Part shown: in pieces, positions 37,325 through 44,921 of the stretch
How the letters are laid out: every line of letters begins with the position of its first letter
Position numbering within the stretch: the first letter of the stretch is position 1
The notes under the pieces: generated by a model
Seen by the model: the letters and a program-made list of their open reading frames with translations, nothing else
The model's database searches: none
Told to the model about the DNA's origin: nothing
Program-made: the position numbers and the translations under genes
From: an uncultured Pelagibacteraceae bacterium
GTDB lineage: Bacteria; Pseudomonadota; Alphaproteobacteria; Pelagibacterales; Pelagibacteraceae
Length of the DNA stretch: 50,354 nt
Reading direction: 5' to 3'
Assembly (NCBI GenBank): GCA_902566775.1
Contig: CACFKF010000006.1
Coordinates: forward strand, 1 to 50,354

Positions 37325-38906
37325 ATACTTTTTTTAAATTATCAATTTTATCAAATATACTTAAATAATTTTTATACTTTTCATATAAGTTTACTGAAGT
37401 TTTATAAATTGGTTTTCTTGCTTGTGTGATGCTAACAGTTTTAATTGGAGGTCCTTTTTTATTAAAATTTAAACAATCTATTTCCCAACCTAGTTCACAA
37501 AATTTTAAAAGTTTTTTAACCTCTTCTTCCTTATTTTCAGTTAACTTTTCATAATTTATGTCATAGATAAAATTTGGCATTTTTTTTTGCCAAAATTCCA
37601 TTAAATTTAAGTATATTTTAATATATTTTACTAAATCATCTTGATCATTACTCCAGACAATAGAATTTATATTAAAGGCATTTTTATAAATTGACAGAGC
37701 TGTATCCTTTAAATTTCTTGTACAATGAATAATTTTAGAATTAGGAAAAAGAATTTTAATAAATCCTAACCATTGAAAATTTAACGGACTTTTATCTAAT
37801 ATAATATTTTTATTTGTTTTAATAAAACTTATTTTTGATAAATAGCTATCGTAGAAAGATTTAATTTTTTCATGATTTTCCGTTAAATAGTTTTTAAATA
37901 TAGAGTTAAAATTTTCATTATTTATATTCTTTTTCATAAATTTATTTAATATTTCCATTTCGCCAATTCCATGAACTTTTGAATGACTTGCTATGATTTG
38001 GTGTGTTAAAGTGGTTCCAGATCTTGGTAGTCCAACAATGAATATAAAATTTTTATTACTTCCATCTTTTGAGTATTCCTGAAAATTTGTATTTTCGAAA
38101 ATTTTTTTTATTTTATTAAATAATTTAATTTCATCATTTATTGAATAATCTTTATGTATTTTTTTTTGAGTATTGTTGCCTTTAATAAAAAAATGACAAG
38201 ATTTTTCATAATTTTTTTGGTCGTCATATGACTTAGCAATAGCATAATACAAAGTAGATCTATCAATTTCACTCAGTAAATTTTTTTCTAATATTGATAA
38301 CATCATGGTTTGATGTTTATCATTTTTTTCATATTTTTTTATTGTGCTTAACATTTTGTGTGCCAATACATCTTCTTGATTTTCATTAAGATAAGATTCT
38401 AAATAATTTTTTGATGATTCAAACTTTCCAATAATTTGGTATGCAGCTGCCAAATTAATTACAACAGTTGGAATTTTATTATTCATCTTGTACGCTTTTT
38501 CATACAAAGTTATTGAATTTTCGTAATCATTTACATCTCTTTTTAAGTTTGCGTAATTTACGATTGCATTAATATTATTTGAATTAATTTTTAGGGCTTC
38601 CTGTAAATATTTTTCAGATTTTTCATACTCCATTAACACTCTATAAGTTGATCCTAAATTAATAAGCAAACTTTGCTCGTTGTGAAATAATTCTATTGCG
38701 TTAAGTAATATCTTTTCTGCTTGTGAAAAATTACCTTTTTCTCTGTGCGCTAGTGCTAAAAAATTATAAAAAGTTACTTGTTTAGGATTTTTTTCTATAA
38801 TTTTTTTTGATTTTTCAATAACTAAATCAAATTTATTTAATAAAAATAATTTATTAATTTTTTCAGTTTGTTGTTTCAAATAATCAAATTTGGAAATATT
38901 TTTCAT
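37323..38906 (-). CDS. TPR-sulfotransferase fusion protein
   Basis: Residues ~1-240 of 527 form about six tetratricopeptide repeats (e.g. VTFYNFLALAHREKGNFSQA and LLINLGSTYRVLMEYEKSE). Residues ~285-515 are a sulfotransferase domain with the 5'-PSB loop FIVGLPRSGTTLTHQIIASH (~288-307) and the downstream 3'-phosphate motif HCTRNLKDTALSIYKNAF. Such TPR-sulfotransferases are common in marine bacteria, and the acceptor, perhaps a protein or glycan, is unknown. No signal peptide is present. It ends within the porin terminator T run and starts 2 bases after the thiE-like stop. Confidence 0.88.
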   Translation of the reverse strand: MKNISKFDYLKQQTEKINKLFLLNKFDLVIEKSKKIIEKNPKQVTFYNFLALAHREKGNFSQAEKILLNAIELFHNEQSLLINLGSTYRVLMEYEKSEKYLQEALKINSNNINAIVNYANLKRDVNDYENSITLYEKAYKMNNKIPTVVINLAAAYQIIGKFESSKNYLESYLNENQEDVLAHKMLSTIKKYEKNDKHQTMMLSILEKNLLSEIDRSTLYYAIAKSYDDQKNYEKSCHFFIKGNNTQKKIHKDYSINDEIKLFNKIKKIFENTNFQEYSKDGSNKNFIFIVGLPRSGTTLTHQIIASHSKVHGIGEMEILNKFMKKNINNENFNSIFKNYLTENHEKIKSFYDSYLSKISFIKTNKNIILDKSPLNFQWLGFIKILFPNSKIIHCTRNLKDTALSIYKNAFNINSIVWSNDQDDLVKYIKIYLNLMEFWQKKMPNFIYDINYEKLTENKEEEVKKLLKFCELGWEIDCLNFNKKGPPIKTVSITQARKPIYKTSVNLYEKYKNYLSIFDKIDNLKKV

Positions 38907-38908
38907 TT

Positions 38909-39469
38909 TTAAATGTTAATATACTTAATATTTTTTTTAAATAAAGAAACTGATGAAAAGCCATATATATTTAGTAATTTAATTTTTTTTAAATTATTTT
39001 TTTTTATACCACCAAGACAGATAATTTTTTTTGACGTGTAATTTGCTAAATTATTAAATTTATGAATTCCTAAAAATTTATTAGTTTTGTTTGTTATAAA
39101 AACCGGAGATAAAAAAATACAATTTACTCTTTGTTTTTCTTTCTGTCTTATTTCTGAAATATTATGTGCAGAACCTAATATTTTAAATTTTTTTTTTTTA
39201 GCAAAATAATTAATTTTTAATTCTTTATTAAAAGAAGGAATATAAACTCCATCTAAATTTAGTTGCATAGCAATTTTAATATTGTTAGCTAAAAAAAATT
39301 TTCTATTATCTTTTTTGCATAAAATTTTTATTTTATTAATTTCATTTTTATTTATATTTTTGTTATAATTTCTATAAATAATTGCGATTTTTTTTGGTAA
39401 TCTTTTGATATAATTTTTTTCATAGTTATCAATAAAACAAAAAATTTTTGGTAATTGATCATGCATCAT
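38909..39469 (-). CDS. ThiE/TenI-like thiamine phosphate synthase family protein
   Basis: The 186-residue protein follows the ThiE barrel in divergent form: DGVYIPS where ThiE has a G-V-H-L loop, GSAHNISEI for the G-x-S-x-H motif, LSPVFITNKTNKFLG for the pyrophosphate-binding threonine loop, and CLGGIKKNN for the final phosphate loop. ThiE couples HMP-PP with the thiazole phosphate. Divergence leaves open a TenI-like or altered role. Its ATG overlaps that of yggS on the other strand, so the two genes diverge with essentially no spacer. Confidence 0.72.
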   Translation of the reverse strand: MMHDQLPKIFCFIDNYEKNYIKRLPKKIAIIYRNYNKNINKNEINKIKILCKKDNRKFFLANNIKIAMQLNLDGVYIPSFNKELKINYFAKKKKFKILGSAHNISEIRQKEKQRVNCIFLSPVFITNKTNKFLGIHKFNNLANYTSKKIICLGGIKKNNLKKIKLLNIYGFSSVSLFKKNIKYINI

Positions 39470-40126
39470 GTAGTAAATAATTTATTATCTATACAAAATG
39501 AATTAAAGATAAAAATAAAAAAATTAAATTTAAATAATTATAATCCTAAAATAATAGCTGTAAGTAAGACTTTTCCTATGATAGATATAGACCCTTTAAT
39601 TAAGCACGGTCATATCCATTTTGGTGAAAATAAAGTTCAAGAAGCTGTTGAAAAGTGGTCTAATGTAAAAAATGAAATAAAAAACATAAAGCTTCATATG
39701 GTTGGCAAACTCCAAACAAATAAAGTTAAATATGTTATTCCATTATTTGATTATATTCATTCTCTGGATAATTTAAAATTAGCTGAAAAAATTTCAAAAG
39801 AACAAATAAAAAAAAATAAAATAATAAATTTATTTATTCAGATTAATATTGGAAATGAAAAGCAAAAAAGTGGTATTTTAATTGAAGAGCTAGATAGTTT
39901 TTATAAAAAATGTACAGAAGATTTGGGACTAAAAATCATTGGATTAATGTGTTTACCTCCTAATGAAGAAAAATCTTCATTTTATTTTGATAAAATGAAA
40001 CAACTTACAGAAAAATTATGTTTAAAAGAAATTAGTATGGGTATGTCTAGTGATTATTTGGATGCAATTAATTTTCAAACAACTTATTTGAGAATTGGCA
40101 CAAAAATTTTTGGTGATAGAAATTAG
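39461..40126 (+). CDS. PLP-binding homeostasis protein YggS/PLPBP
   Basis: YggS-family proteins bind pyridoxal phosphate and buffer its level. I start at the ATG at 39461; a TTG six bases earlier is also in frame. The ~221-residue protein has IIAVSKTFPMIDI with the PLP-binding Lys, HFGENKVQEAVEKW, LHMVGKLQTNKVKYV, INIGNEKQKSGI and SMGMSSDYLDAI plus TYLRIGTKIFG. Its stop shares bases with the convergent L,D-transpeptidase stop (TTAG, 40123-40126). Confidence 0.93.
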   Translation: MHHVVNNLLSIQNELKIKIKKLNLNNYNPKIIAVSKTFPMIDIDPLIKHGHIHFGENKVQEAVEKWSNVKNEIKNIKLHMVGKLQTNKVKYVIPLFDYIHSLDNLKLAEKISKEQIKKNKIINLFIQINIGNEKQKSGILIEELDSFYKKCTEDLGLKIIGLMCLPPNEEKSSFYFDKMKQLTEKLCLKEISMGMSSDYLDAINFQTTYLRIGTKIFGDRN

Positions 40127-40614
40127 TAAATTTTAATTTGTGTTTTTTTATTAATTAGTTTTAATAATATTAAAAAATCTTTTTCTTTTATTGCGATACA
40201 CCCAGCAGTTGGTTTAAAGTTTTTAGTTAAATGAATAAATATGGCGCTTCCATTATTAGGAGTTATTTTTTTAGTATTGTAATTTATAACTATTAAATAA
40301 TTATATTTATGATCTTTTCGATATAATTTTTCGTGCTTAGTTTTTTTTTTAATTTTAATTTCTTTATTGTAGTTTTTGTGATTTGGATCATTACACCAAC
40401 CCATGTTTGATTTAATTACTTTTGTATCGAGATTTGTAATAGGTTTTCTCACACGATCTTGACGAAAATATAATTTTCCGATTGAAAAAGTTCCTTTTGG
40501 TGTAGATTTATCTCCTTCTATCTTATTTTTTTTGATTCCAGCTTTTCCAATACAACATTTAAATGTAAACTCATTAATTATGAACTTATCTTTATTTTTT
40601 ATTTGTATTACCAT
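40123..40614 (-). CDS. L,D-transpeptidase (YkuD) family protein
   Basis: The 163-residue protein is essentially a bare YkuD catalytic domain: GDKSTPKGTFSIGKLYFRQDR, MGWCNDPNHKNYNK, and the catalytic IFIHLTKNFKPTAGCIAI with active-site His and Cys. YkuD enzymes form 3-3 peptidoglycan crosslinks or attach proteins. There is no signal peptide or membrane segment, which is unusual for an enzyme acting on periplasmic peptidoglycan. It is divergent from the winged-helix regulator. Confidence 0.85.
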   Translation of the reverse strand: MVIQIKNKDKFIINEFTFKCCIGKAGIKKNKIEGDKSTPKGTFSIGKLYFRQDRVRKPITNLDTKVIKSNMGWCNDPNHKNYNKEIKIKKKTKHEKLYRKDHKYNYLIVINYNTKKITPNNGSAIFIHLTKNFKPTAGCIAIKEKDFLILLKLINKKTQIKIY

Positions 40615-40626
40615 AAGTTAAAACGA

Positions 40627-41274
40627 ATGTTTAAACAAAATATTAACATTGTAGGTATACCATCATTAAATGATATTTTGGAGGAAATGAGTAATATTTT
40701 GTCTTTTAAAACTACAAATTTTAATAACATAGATGATTTTTTAAACCTTGTGGATGTAGAAGGAAAGAATAAATCAAATATACATTTAATTACACCACTT
40801 ATTAATAAAGATTTTTTTATAAAAAAAAAATTTTTAAATAAAAAAAATATTTTTTTCTTTTGTCAAAAAAATATACAAGTGGATATTGATAGGGATTATA
40901 ATATTTTACGCTATCCTATGGAAATTCATGTTTTAATAGAAAAAATTAATATTCAATTAATAAAAAATAAATATAATTTTCAGTCAAACCTAAAAGTTAA
41001 AAATTATTTTATAGATTTAAATTCAAGGACTATATCAAACAATAATAATACCCTTAAATTAACAGAAAGAGAGATAGATATTATATTTTTTCTTAATGAA
41101 AATAAAGATCCTCAAAAAATTAATGATCTTCAAAGTAAAGTTTGGGGATATTCTTCAGATCTTGAAACTCACACTGTAGAAACTCATATATATCGTCTAA
41201 GAAAAAAAATATATGATTATTTTAAAGATAAAAAATTTATAATAAGTACTGATAAAGGATATTTTATTGAATAA
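40627..41274 (+). CDS. OmpR/PhoB-type winged-helix regulator with degenerate receiver
   Basis: I use the ATG at 40627; the frame extends to a TTG at 40603, which would overlap the divergent gene. The ~215-residue protein has a C-terminal OmpR-type DNA-binding domain (LKLTEREIDIIFFLNE, INDLQSKVWGYSSDLETHTVETHIYRLRKKI, ISTDKGYFIE). The N-terminal ~110 residues have the length of a receiver domain, but I see no convincing acidic pocket or phosphoacceptor Asp at the expected strand end (IHLITPL). It probably acts without phosphorylation. No partner kinase is nearby. A small arfA-like gene starts within its last codons. Confidence 0.83.
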   Translation: MFKQNINIVGIPSLNDILEEMSNILSFKTTNFNNIDDFLNLVDVEGKNKSNIHLITPLINKDFFIKKKFLNKKNIFFFCQKNIQVDIDRDYNILRYPMEIHVLIEKINIQLIKNKYNFQSNLKVKNYFIDLNSRTISNNNNTLKLTEREIDIIFFLNENKDPQKINDLQSKVWGYSSDLETHTVETHIYRLRKKIYDYFKDKKFIISTDKGYFIE

Positions 41275-41377
41275 AAATAAAAATTATATTGCTAAAGAGT
41301 TAAGAACAACTAAATATAGATCTAGAATAGTTAAACCAAAAAAAGGAAAAGGTAGTTTTAAAAGAAAGAAAAAATAA
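41267..41377 (+). CDS. arfA: Probable alternative ribosome-rescue factor ArfA, TTG start, 36 residues
   Basis: No ATG is present. A TTG at 41267 is preceded by AAAGGA (41254-41259) at a 7-base spacing and opens a 36-codon frame that overlaps the regulator stop. The peptide contains KELRTTKYRSRIVKPKKGKG and ends SFKRKKK. This resembles the active part of E. coli ArfA (LFRQRVEKNKKGKGSYMRK), which rescues ribosomes stalled on messages lacking a stop codon by recruiting RF2. The hydrophobic tail that destabilises full-length E. coli ArfA is absent. The similarity is from memory, so the assignment needs an HMM search. Confidence 0.7.
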   Translation: MNKNKNYIAKELRTTKYRSRIVKPKKGKGSFKRKKK

Positions 41378-41379
41378 AA

Positions 41380-41985
41380 TTATCTATATTTTATATCGAC
41401 ATTAAAGCTAATTATAATTCTGTCTTCGCTAGCTAAATTTTCACTTACGGCGTGATATAAATAAGCTGGAAAAATTAATAGATCACCTTCTTTTGGTGTA
41501 ATTTCAACTATAGGTGCTGAGATTTCAGTATATTTTGAAATTTTTGGATACCTGATGTTTTTTTGTTCTCTTGGATCAAAAAATTTAATGTTACCCGACT
41601 TTTGAGGAAACTTAACGTAATAAGCTGCGCTCAAATATGCATTTGGATGATTATGTTGAATATTAAAATCTCCTTTTTTATTAATTATTGACCACATGGC
41701 TTCTATTTTAACTCTATTGGAATCATAATTCCAACCTATCTCTTCAACCGTTTCTTTTACATAATTTTGAAAAATTATAGTAAATTTTTTTACCAGTTTG
41801 TCATTTAAAATATCAAACATAGGAGAATGCCAACCCCCTTGGTTAGATTTTTTTACTCCTTTTTCATTTTTTTTTTTTAAATTTAAAATGTAATTTTTAA
41901 GTTCTATATTGAATTCTTTTTTTTCTCCAAGCGAGTAGTGAAACACTGGTGATGGAAATACTTTATAAAGCTGATAGTTTTTCAT
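41380..41985 (-). CDS. 2OG-Fe(II) oxygenase-like protein, tandem copy 1
   Basis: The 201-residue protein belongs to a 2-oxoglutarate/iron oxygenase-like family known from marine bacteria and phages (TIGR02466 type). Key parts are GGWHSPMFD (~51-59), IQHNHPNAYLSAAYYVK with likely metal-binding His111/His113, FFDPREQ, EGDLLIFPAYLYHAVSEN with His178, and EDRIIISFNVDI with Arg189 for 2-oxoglutarate. The substrate is unknown. It is the last of three adjacent paralogs on one strand and shares an 80-base identical block with copy 3. Confidence 0.83.
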   Translation of the reverse strand: MKNYQLYKVFPSPVFHYSLGEKKEFNIELKNYILNLKKKNEKGVKKSNQGGWHSPMFDILNDKLVKKFTIIFQNYVKETVEEIGWNYDSNRVKIEAMWSIINKKGDFNIQHNHPNAYLSAAYYVKFPQKSGNIKFFDPREQKNIRYPKISKYTEISAPIVEITPKEGDLLIFPAYLYHAVSENLASEDRIIISFNVDIKYR

Positions 41986-41994
41986 AAATAAAAT

Positions 41995-42600
41995 TTAATA
42001 TCCAACATCAATATTAAAACTTACGACAATTCTTTCTTTATCTGTTAAATTTTTTCCAACTTCATGATATAAATAAGATGGAAAAACTAGCAAGTCTCCT
42101 TCTTCAGGTTTTATTGTTATTCTTTCTGAAGAATAATCAGTATTTTTTTTTACTTCAGGAAATCGGTAAGTTTTCATCTCTTTTGGATCAAAAAAATTTA
42201 TATCACCACTATTTTTTGGTTTTTTTACATAATATGCAGCGCTTAAGTAGCAATTTTGATGATTATGTTTAACATTATAAGAATCCTTTTTATTTATTAT
42301 AGCCCACATAGCTACGATTCTTTGTTTATTGGGTACATATTCCCATCCCATTTCATTTGTAATAATTTGTTTTAAAAAATCTTTGAAATTATTAATAAAA
42401 TTTATTGGAGGTCCTGCATTTACAAGGTCAAAATTAGGTGAATGCCACCCTCCTCTATTTGATCTATTATTTCCTATACTGTCTTTTTTTTGAAGATCTA
42501 AAATATAGTCCAATAATTCTTTGTTTATTTTTTCGTAATTTTCTAATTTATATCGAAATATTGTATCAGGAAATAAATTATAAATTTTTTTTTCAGTCAT
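41995..42600 (-). CDS. 2OG-Fe(II) oxygenase-like protein, tandem copy 2
   Basis: This 201-residue middle paralog keeps the same motif order: GGWHSPNFD, VKHNHQNCYLSAAYYVK, INFFDPKEM, EGDLLVFPSYLYHEVGKN and ERIVVSFNIDV. The metal and 2-oxoglutarate residues are conserved, but it is the most diverged in the central motif (HNHQNC in place of HNHPNA). Its segment MGWEYVPN is shared with copy 3, not copy 1. It lies 9 bases before copy 1 and 129 bases after copy 3, so transcription of copies 2 and 1 may start in that gap. Confidence 0.83.
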   Translation of the reverse strand: MTEKKIYNLFPDTIFRYKLENYEKINKELLDYILDLQKKDSIGNNRSNRGGWHSPNFDLVNAGPPINFINNFKDFLKQIITNEMGWEYVPNKQRIVAMWAIINKKDSYNVKHNHQNCYLSAAYYVKKPKNSGDINFFDPKEMKTYRFPEVKKNTDYSSERITIKPEEGDLLVFPSYLYHEVGKNLTDKERIVVSFNIDVGY

Positions 42601-42729
42601 ATCAGTTTTTAAGCTTACCCAATTTATTGCTTATTATAATTTATTGAAAAAGAAATAACAATTAATCTAAATCAATTAAATTGTTGAGTTGTTTTTGATG
42701 ACATTTTTAATTTTTTTTTAAAATTTTTA

Positions 42730-43332
42730 TTACCTTATAATATCTAAATTAAAACTTATTACGATTCTATCTTCATTTGATAAATTTTCACCAACATCAT
42801 GATAAAAGTAAGCTGGGAAAACGAAAAGATCACCTTCTTTTGGTTCCAATGAAGTTTTCATTGCTGACATTTCAGTGAATTTTTTTATATTGGGATGTCG
42901 AATTAATTTTGCTTCACTTCCTTCATGAAAATTAATATTACCAGAATTTACTGGACATTTCACATAATAAGCTGCGCTCAAATATGCATTTGGATGATTA
43001 TGTTGAATATTAAAATCTCCTTTTTTATTAATTATTGACCACATTGAAGTTATTTTTACATTGTTTGGTACATATTCCCATCCCATTTCATTTTTAATAA
43101 TTTTTTCTAAAAAATTTTTCATTTTATTAAAAAATTTCATTGGAATCTCATTTTTTAAATCAAAAAATGGAGAATGCCACCCTCCTCTGTTTGATTTCAA
43201 TTGTCCCGTTTTATCTTTTTTTTTTAAATCTAAAATATATTTTTCAAGTTCTTTATTTAGTTCTTCATAATTTTCTAATCTGTAATGAAAAACAGGAGTG
43301 GGAAATAATTTGTAAACTTTATAATTGCTCAT
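42730..43332 (-). CDS. 2OG-Fe(II) oxygenase-like protein, tandem copy 3
   Basis: This 200-residue paralog is first in transcription order and abuts the PfkB kinase gene. It has GGWHSPFFD, IQHNHPNAYLSAAYYVK, EGDLFVFPAYFYHDVGEN and EDRIVISFNLDI. In place of the FFDP segment it has FHEGSEAKL, a change near the active-site strand. DNA shows it to be a mosaic: the central motif block is identical to copy 1 (80 bases), while the adjoining MGWEYVPN block matches copy 2 (27 bases). Confidence 0.83.
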   Translation of the reverse strand: MSNYKVYKLFPTPVFHYRLENYEELNKELEKYILDLKKKDKTGQLKSNRGGWHSPFFDLKNEIPMKFFNKMKNFLEKIIKNEMGWEYVPNNVKITSMWSIINKKGDFNIQHNHPNAYLSAAYYVKCPVNSGNINFHEGSEAKLIRHPNIKKFTEMSAMKTSLEPKEGDLFVFPAYFYHDVGENLSNEDRIVISFNLDIIR

Positions 43333-43333
43333 A

Positions 43334-44266
43334 TCAATTTTTTAGTCTTGCTCCAATTTGTTGAATTATATTTGAAGACATTTCTGTACCTTTTTCTAAA
43401 CTTTTTTTAATTGATAAATTATTTACATAACCGTGTAAAAAGCCAGCCGCAAATAAGTCTCCTGCGCCAGTTAAATCAACAACTTTTAAATTTTTTTGGA
43501 TACCACATTCAACTACTTCATCTCCCAAAATAGCCACACTACCCTTTTCGCCTCTGGTAATAGCTATTAATCTACTAAGTTTTTTTGAAAAGTTTATTAC
43601 TTCGTTGAAATTTTTTGCATCAATTAGAGATGTGAATTCTTGTTCATTAGCAAATGTAATATCTAATTTATTTTTTACTAGGTCTAAAAAATGCGGTTTG
43701 TGTCTCTCCACACAAAATAAATCAGATAGCGACATTGCAGTTTTATTTGAATTTTCAATTGCTTTATCAAAAGCTTTTTTAGGATCGCCTTCGTCCCACA
43801 AATATCCTTCAAGAAAAGTTATTTTACTATTTTTAACCGCATTAACATCAACATCTTTTTCATTAATTTTTCCAGCAGTACCAAGAAATGTACACATTGT
43901 TCTCTCAGAATCAGGTGTAATCAATATTAAGCAAGTACCTGTAGGTAATTTTTCTTTTTTTTTAGAATAAAAATATTCAACATTTTCTTTTTTTAAACCT
44001 TCTTCATATTTGTTTCCAAGATTATCATCACTAATTTTTCCTATAAATCCAACTTCGTTACCAAGTTGTGATAGTCCGACTATAGAATTAGCGACAGAAC
44101 CTCCAGAAACTGTTTCTTCTATTTTTAAATTAGATAAAATTTTTTTAAACTCAGTTTCATCAACAAGTTTCATTGTACTTTTTTTTAATTGATTATTTTC
44201 TATAAAATTATCCTGCACCTTGCATATAACATCTACTATAGCATTTCCGATTCCTAAGATTTTCAT
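43334..44266 (-). CDS. PfkB-family sugar/nucleoside kinase (adenosine kinase-like)
   Basis: The 310-residue ribokinase-fold protein has ILGIGNAIVDVICKV at the N-terminus, ETVSGGSVANSIVGLSQLG for substrate binding, FIGKISDDNLGNKY, and the PfkB signature VVDLTGAGDLFAAGFLHGY with the catalytic Asp. The N-terminal segment is closest to bacterial adenosine kinase-like members, but substrate specificity is uncertain. It lies directly downstream of nth on the same strand (1-base gap) and just upstream of the oxygenase triplet. Confidence 0.88.
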   Translation of the reverse strand: MKILGIGNAIVDVICKVQDNFIENNQLKKSTMKLVDETEFKKILSNLKIEETVSGGSVANSIVGLSQLGNEVGFIGKISDDNLGNKYEEGLKKENVEYFYSKKKEKLPTGTCLILITPDSERTMCTFLGTAGKINEKDVDVNAVKNSKITFLEGYLWDEGDPKKAFDKAIENSNKTAMSLSDLFCVERHKPHFLDLVKNKLDITFANEQEFTSLIDAKNFNEVINFSKKLSRLIAITRGEKGSVAILGDEVVECGIQKNLKVVDLTGAGDLFAAGFLHGYVNNLSIKKSLEKGTEMSSNIIQQIGARLKN

Positions 44267-44267
44267 A

Positions 44268-44921
44268 TTATGCTTTCTTTGTTTTAAGAGGTTTTTTACG
44301 ATTAGGATAACAAGTGGTACAAATTTTACAAGTTAAACCGTAGCACTTTCTAGCTTTGCAATATTCTCTTCCATAATAAATTATTTGAAGGTGGAGCTTA
44401 TTCCAGAATTTTTTAGGAAATAATCTTTTTAAATCTTTTTCAGTTTGAACAACATTTTTACCATTAGTTAAGCCCCATCTTTGAGCTAGTCTATGAATAT
44501 GAGTATCTACTGGGAAGGCCGGGTGGCCAAATCCCTGAGACATAACTACGCTCGCAGTTTTATGACCAACACCTGGAAGTTTTTCTAGGTCTTCAAAATT
44601 ATCAGGAACCCTACCTTTGTGTTTTTTAATTAATTGTTTTGAAAGTAAATAAACACTTTTAGCTTTTACTCTGAAAAGACCTATATTTTTAATTAAGTTT
44701 TCAATTTTTTTTTTTCCCAATTTTACAAAATGTTCAGGTTTATTAAATTTAGGATATATTTTTTTAGTTACATTATTTACATTAACATCTGTAGTTTGAG
44801 CGGATAATAATACAGAAACTAAAAGAGTAAATTTATTTTTGTGTTTTAAAGGAATTGGAGTCTTAGGATAAATTTTATTTAAAATTTTTAGTATTATTTT
44901 AGATCTTTGAACTTCATTCAT
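44268..44921 (-). CDS. nth: Endonuclease III (Nth)
   Basis: Nth is the DNA glycosylase/AP lyase for oxidised pyrimidines. The 217-residue protein has LVSVLLSAQTTDVNVNNVTK, the helix-hairpin-helix LEKLPGVGHKTASVVMSQGFG with the catalytic Lys, and VDTHIHRLAQRWGL with the catalytic Asp. The C-terminal iron-sulfur region is odd: the cysteines in REYCKARKCYGLTCKICTTC do not follow the classical C-x6-C-x2-C-x5-C spacing, and five are present. It overlaps dapB by 4 bases. Confidence 0.93.
   Translation of the reverse strand: MNEVQRSKIILKILNKIYPKTPIPLKHKNKFTLLVSVLLSAQTTDVNVNNVTKKIYPKFNKPEHFVKLGKKKIENLIKNIGLFRVKAKSVYLLSKQLIKKHKGRVPDNFEDLEKLPGVGHKTASVVMSQGFGHPAFPVDTHIHRLAQRWGLTNGKNVVQTEKDLKRLFPKKFWNKLHLQIIYYGREYCKARKCYGLTCKICTTCYPNRKKPLKTKKA

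Noticed and set aside
42601..42729. Remnant gene in the gap between oxygenase copies 2 and 3
   Set aside because: Only short AT-rich fragments with many stops; no convincing similarity to the oxygenase coding sequence.
43605..43970. 121-codon plus-strand frame inside the PfkB kinase gene
   Set aside because: No motif, no ribosome-binding site, and fully covered by a well-supported gene on the minus strand.
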